A stretch of DNA of 64,000 nucleotides from JAKZVK01 sp965248255 (GTDB lineage Bacteria > Acidobacteriota > Terriglobia > Bryobacterales > UBA6623), in NCBI GenBank assembly GCA_965248255.1, contig CBDFIW010000002.1, positions 496,001 through 560,000 on the forward strand. The letters are read 5' to 3'. The notes under the pieces are model-generated. The model was given only the letters and a program-made list of their open reading frames with translations, was not told where the DNA came from and did no database searches. Numbering within the stretch: the stretch's first letter is position 1; each line of letters begins with the position of its first letter. The position numbers and the translations under genes are program-made. This document shows positions 62,649-64,000 of this stretch, one piece after another.

Positions 62649-63327
62649 TCTGCGGACAGGTCGGTCAGCCAGATCGCTTGCTGTCGTCTGCGCCGCGCTG
62701 GCGATTGGCATTTCTGCGGTCATGCCGATTGCCGCTTCCGCTTCGGAGCGCGTTTTCTTCTCTCGTACGTTCCCCGGGAGTGCCCCACCGTACTTGGAAG
62801 TTGAAATCGAACGAGACGGAACGGCGATCTATCGTGAGGGGCCAAACGAGGAGGATCCGATCGAGTTCACTCTAACGCCCGCCGAAACCAACAGCGTCTT
62901 CGCTTTGGTGCGGGAACTGGACTACTTCCGCCGTGCCTTGGCTAGCGACCGCAAAGTCGCGTTTACGGGCGACAAGGTTTTGAGGTACGTAAGCGCCGCT
63001 GGCGAGGTAACTGAAGCTAAGTTTGCCTTCAGCGAGGATAAGGCCGCCGTGGCTCTTGCAAGTTGGTTCATACGGGCGAGCGAGTCCGAGAGGTACCTAA
63101 TGGAGCTGGAGAGAGTTTTCCGGTTCGACCACCTCGGGGTTAACAAGGCGCTGCTGCAGTTTCAATCCGCCTTCGATAGGGGCGGAATCGTGGCGCCCCA
63201 CCAGTTTCTGCCCATTCTCAAGAAGATCGCGGGGCGCAAGAAGCTCGTTCACATTGCCCGCGCGCGAGCGGCCTCGCTGGTAGACCGAATCGAAGGAAGC
63301 AACGTGGTCAGCAACGGAGCGCGGTAG
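62641..63327 (+). CDS. Exported protein of unknown function
   Basis: About 228 residues starting at ATG 62641, which overlaps the ruvC end by 8 nt. A signal peptide (LAVVCAALAIGISAVMPIAA) is followed by a soluble domain (YLEVEIERDGTAIYREGPNE, VRELDYFRRALASDRKVAF) and a helical C-terminus (FDRGGIVAPHQFLPILKKIA). I recognise no family. Translational coupling to ruvC is suggested by the overlap but gives no functional hint. It is convergent with parB. Confidence 0.7.
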   Translation: MHDLRTGRSARSLAVVCAALAIGISAVMPIAASASERVFFSRTFPGSAPPYLEVEIERDGTAIYREGPNEEDPIEFTLTPAETNSVFALVRELDYFRRALASDRKVAFTGDKVLRYVSAAGEVTEAKFAFSEDKAAVALASWFIRASESERYLMELERVFRFDHLGVNKALLQFQSAFDRGGIVAPHQFLPILKKIAGRKKLVHIARARAASLVDRIEGSNVVSNGAR

Positions 63328-63348
63328 GCAGTAGAGAGTCGGCGACCC

Positions 63349-64000
63349 TCAGTCCCCCTCGCCCGCAATCACTTGGTAGATGCGGTCGAGATCGTCTGAC
63401 GAGTAGTACTCGATTTCGATGCGGCCACCGTTCTTGCCGCGGGCCACGAGTTTCACACGCGTACCCAGCGCCTGTTCCATCTCTTCGATGGCAGCGGCGA
63501 TGTTGGGGTCGATCGCAGCTTTGCCGTCCTTCTTGCGTTGCGGCTCACTGAGTCGCCGAACCGTGCGTTCAACTTGGCGCACCGAGAGCCCCTGCGCGAC
63601 CGCCTTCTCGGCCACGGACCGTTGGTCGTGGGCTTCATCGATGCCCAGGATTGCTCGGGCATGACCCATCGATAGGCGCCGCTCGGCTACCAGTTGTTGG
63701 ATGTCTTTGGGCAGACGCAACAGCCGGAGCAGATTCGTGATGGTGGTGCGGTTCTTTCCTGTCCTCTCGGCCAGCGTTTCGTGGCTGAGGCCCAATTCCT
63801 CGACCATCATTCGCAGCGCCAGCGCTACCTCGATCGGGTTGAGGTCTTCCCGCTGGATATTCTCGACGAGAGTAACCTCGAGAATACGGTCCGCCTTGAT
63901 GTCCTGGACGATTCCCGGTATCTCGGTAAGGCCAGCAACCTTCGCCGCACGCAGACGGCGCTCCCCGACGACCAGCAAGTATCCATCGCCCTGCGGACGT
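63349..64000 (-). CDS. parB: Chromosome partitioning protein ParB (partial, N-terminus beyond window)
   Basis: The central and C-terminal parts of a ParB/Spo0J protein. Visible are VVGERRLRAAKVAGL (the GERR CTP-binding box), VTLVENIQREDLNPIEVA, the helix-turn-helix LSHETLAERTGKNRTTITNL, LRLLRLPKDIQQL and a C-terminal dimerisation part. The frame is open to 64000, so the N-terminus lies outside. ParB loads on parS sites and segregates the chromosome; parB often lies close to the replication origin, which is compatible with its place here but not shown. Confidence 0.95.
   Translation of the reverse strand, partial: RPQGDGYLLVVGERRLRAAKVAGLTEIPGIVQDIKADRILEVTLVENIQREDLNPIEVALALRMMVEELGLSHETLAERTGKNRTTITNLLRLLRLPKDIQQLVAERRLSMGHARAILGIDEAHDQRSVAEKAVAQGLSVRQVERTVRRLSEPQRKKDGKAAIDPNIAAAIEEMEQALGTRVKLVARGKNGGRIEIEYYSSDDLDRIYQVIAGEGD

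Overview
The window is GC-rich (roughly 60% or more by eye) bacterial DNA. It is most like Acidobacteriota, in the Bryobacterales/Solibacteres or Vicinamibacteria style. The reasons are an Oar-like TonB receptor barrel, exported Gfo/Idh and sugar-isomerase-like proteins, a lipoprotein sulfatase, a CocE hydrolase, the block yicC-gmk-rpoZ-coaBC, and many short intergenic palindromes. This assignment rests on gene content, not on a marker-gene comparison.

Layout. 1-7000 is a mobile-element zone: the end of an IS630 copy abuts an IS5-family element that has cut an esterase gene, then comes a three-gene tad pilin-type cluster (TadG, TadE, TadE), a second IS630-type element and an IS3 element. 7000-16500 carries a sulfatase, an orphan nuoA, rsfS-rlmH, a frame-broken cytochrome-like gene, a methyltransferase, a sugar isomerase-like protein and a junction of two broken genes. 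16500-29200 carries tRNA-Gln, cstA, an OPRT-like gene, an acyl-CoA ligase read in frame from an FGE/AMIN gene, a TPR protein, a site-2 protease, a cyclophilin, a Rieske/glutamate-synthase-like enzyme, an AtuA-like domain protein and an acyl-CoA carboxylase beta subunit. 29200-37900 is the second mobile-element zone: an MFS/spermidine-synthase-like gene is cut and partly deleted by an IS630-type element, two near-identical IS630 copies flank tRNA-Pro, and a truncated TonB receptor faces a truncated iolB. 37850-64000 is mostly chromosomal core: eda, a heptosyltransferase-like gene with msbA, yicC-gmk-rpoZ-coaBC, thiL, an M23 peptidase, fabH, dacB, hemB, yebC-ruvC and a partial parB. Between them lie secreted or hydrolytic accessory genes.

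How the genes work together. Core functions are envelope building (GT9 with MsbA, M23, DacB, FabH), nucleotide and cofactor synthesis (gmk, coaBC, thiL, hemB, pyrE-like) and ribosome maintenance (rsfS, rlmH). The accessory genes suggest a scavenging life on sulfated and other polysaccharides, sugar acids and acyl-CoA intermediates.

Two themes need care. Several genes need one or more frame changes, some at homopolymers just after the start codon, so both real decay and sequencing error are possible. Several gene breaks and deletions sit at or near IS copies, which suggests recent IS expansion. I did not find a clearly new defence, biosynthetic or CRISPR system.
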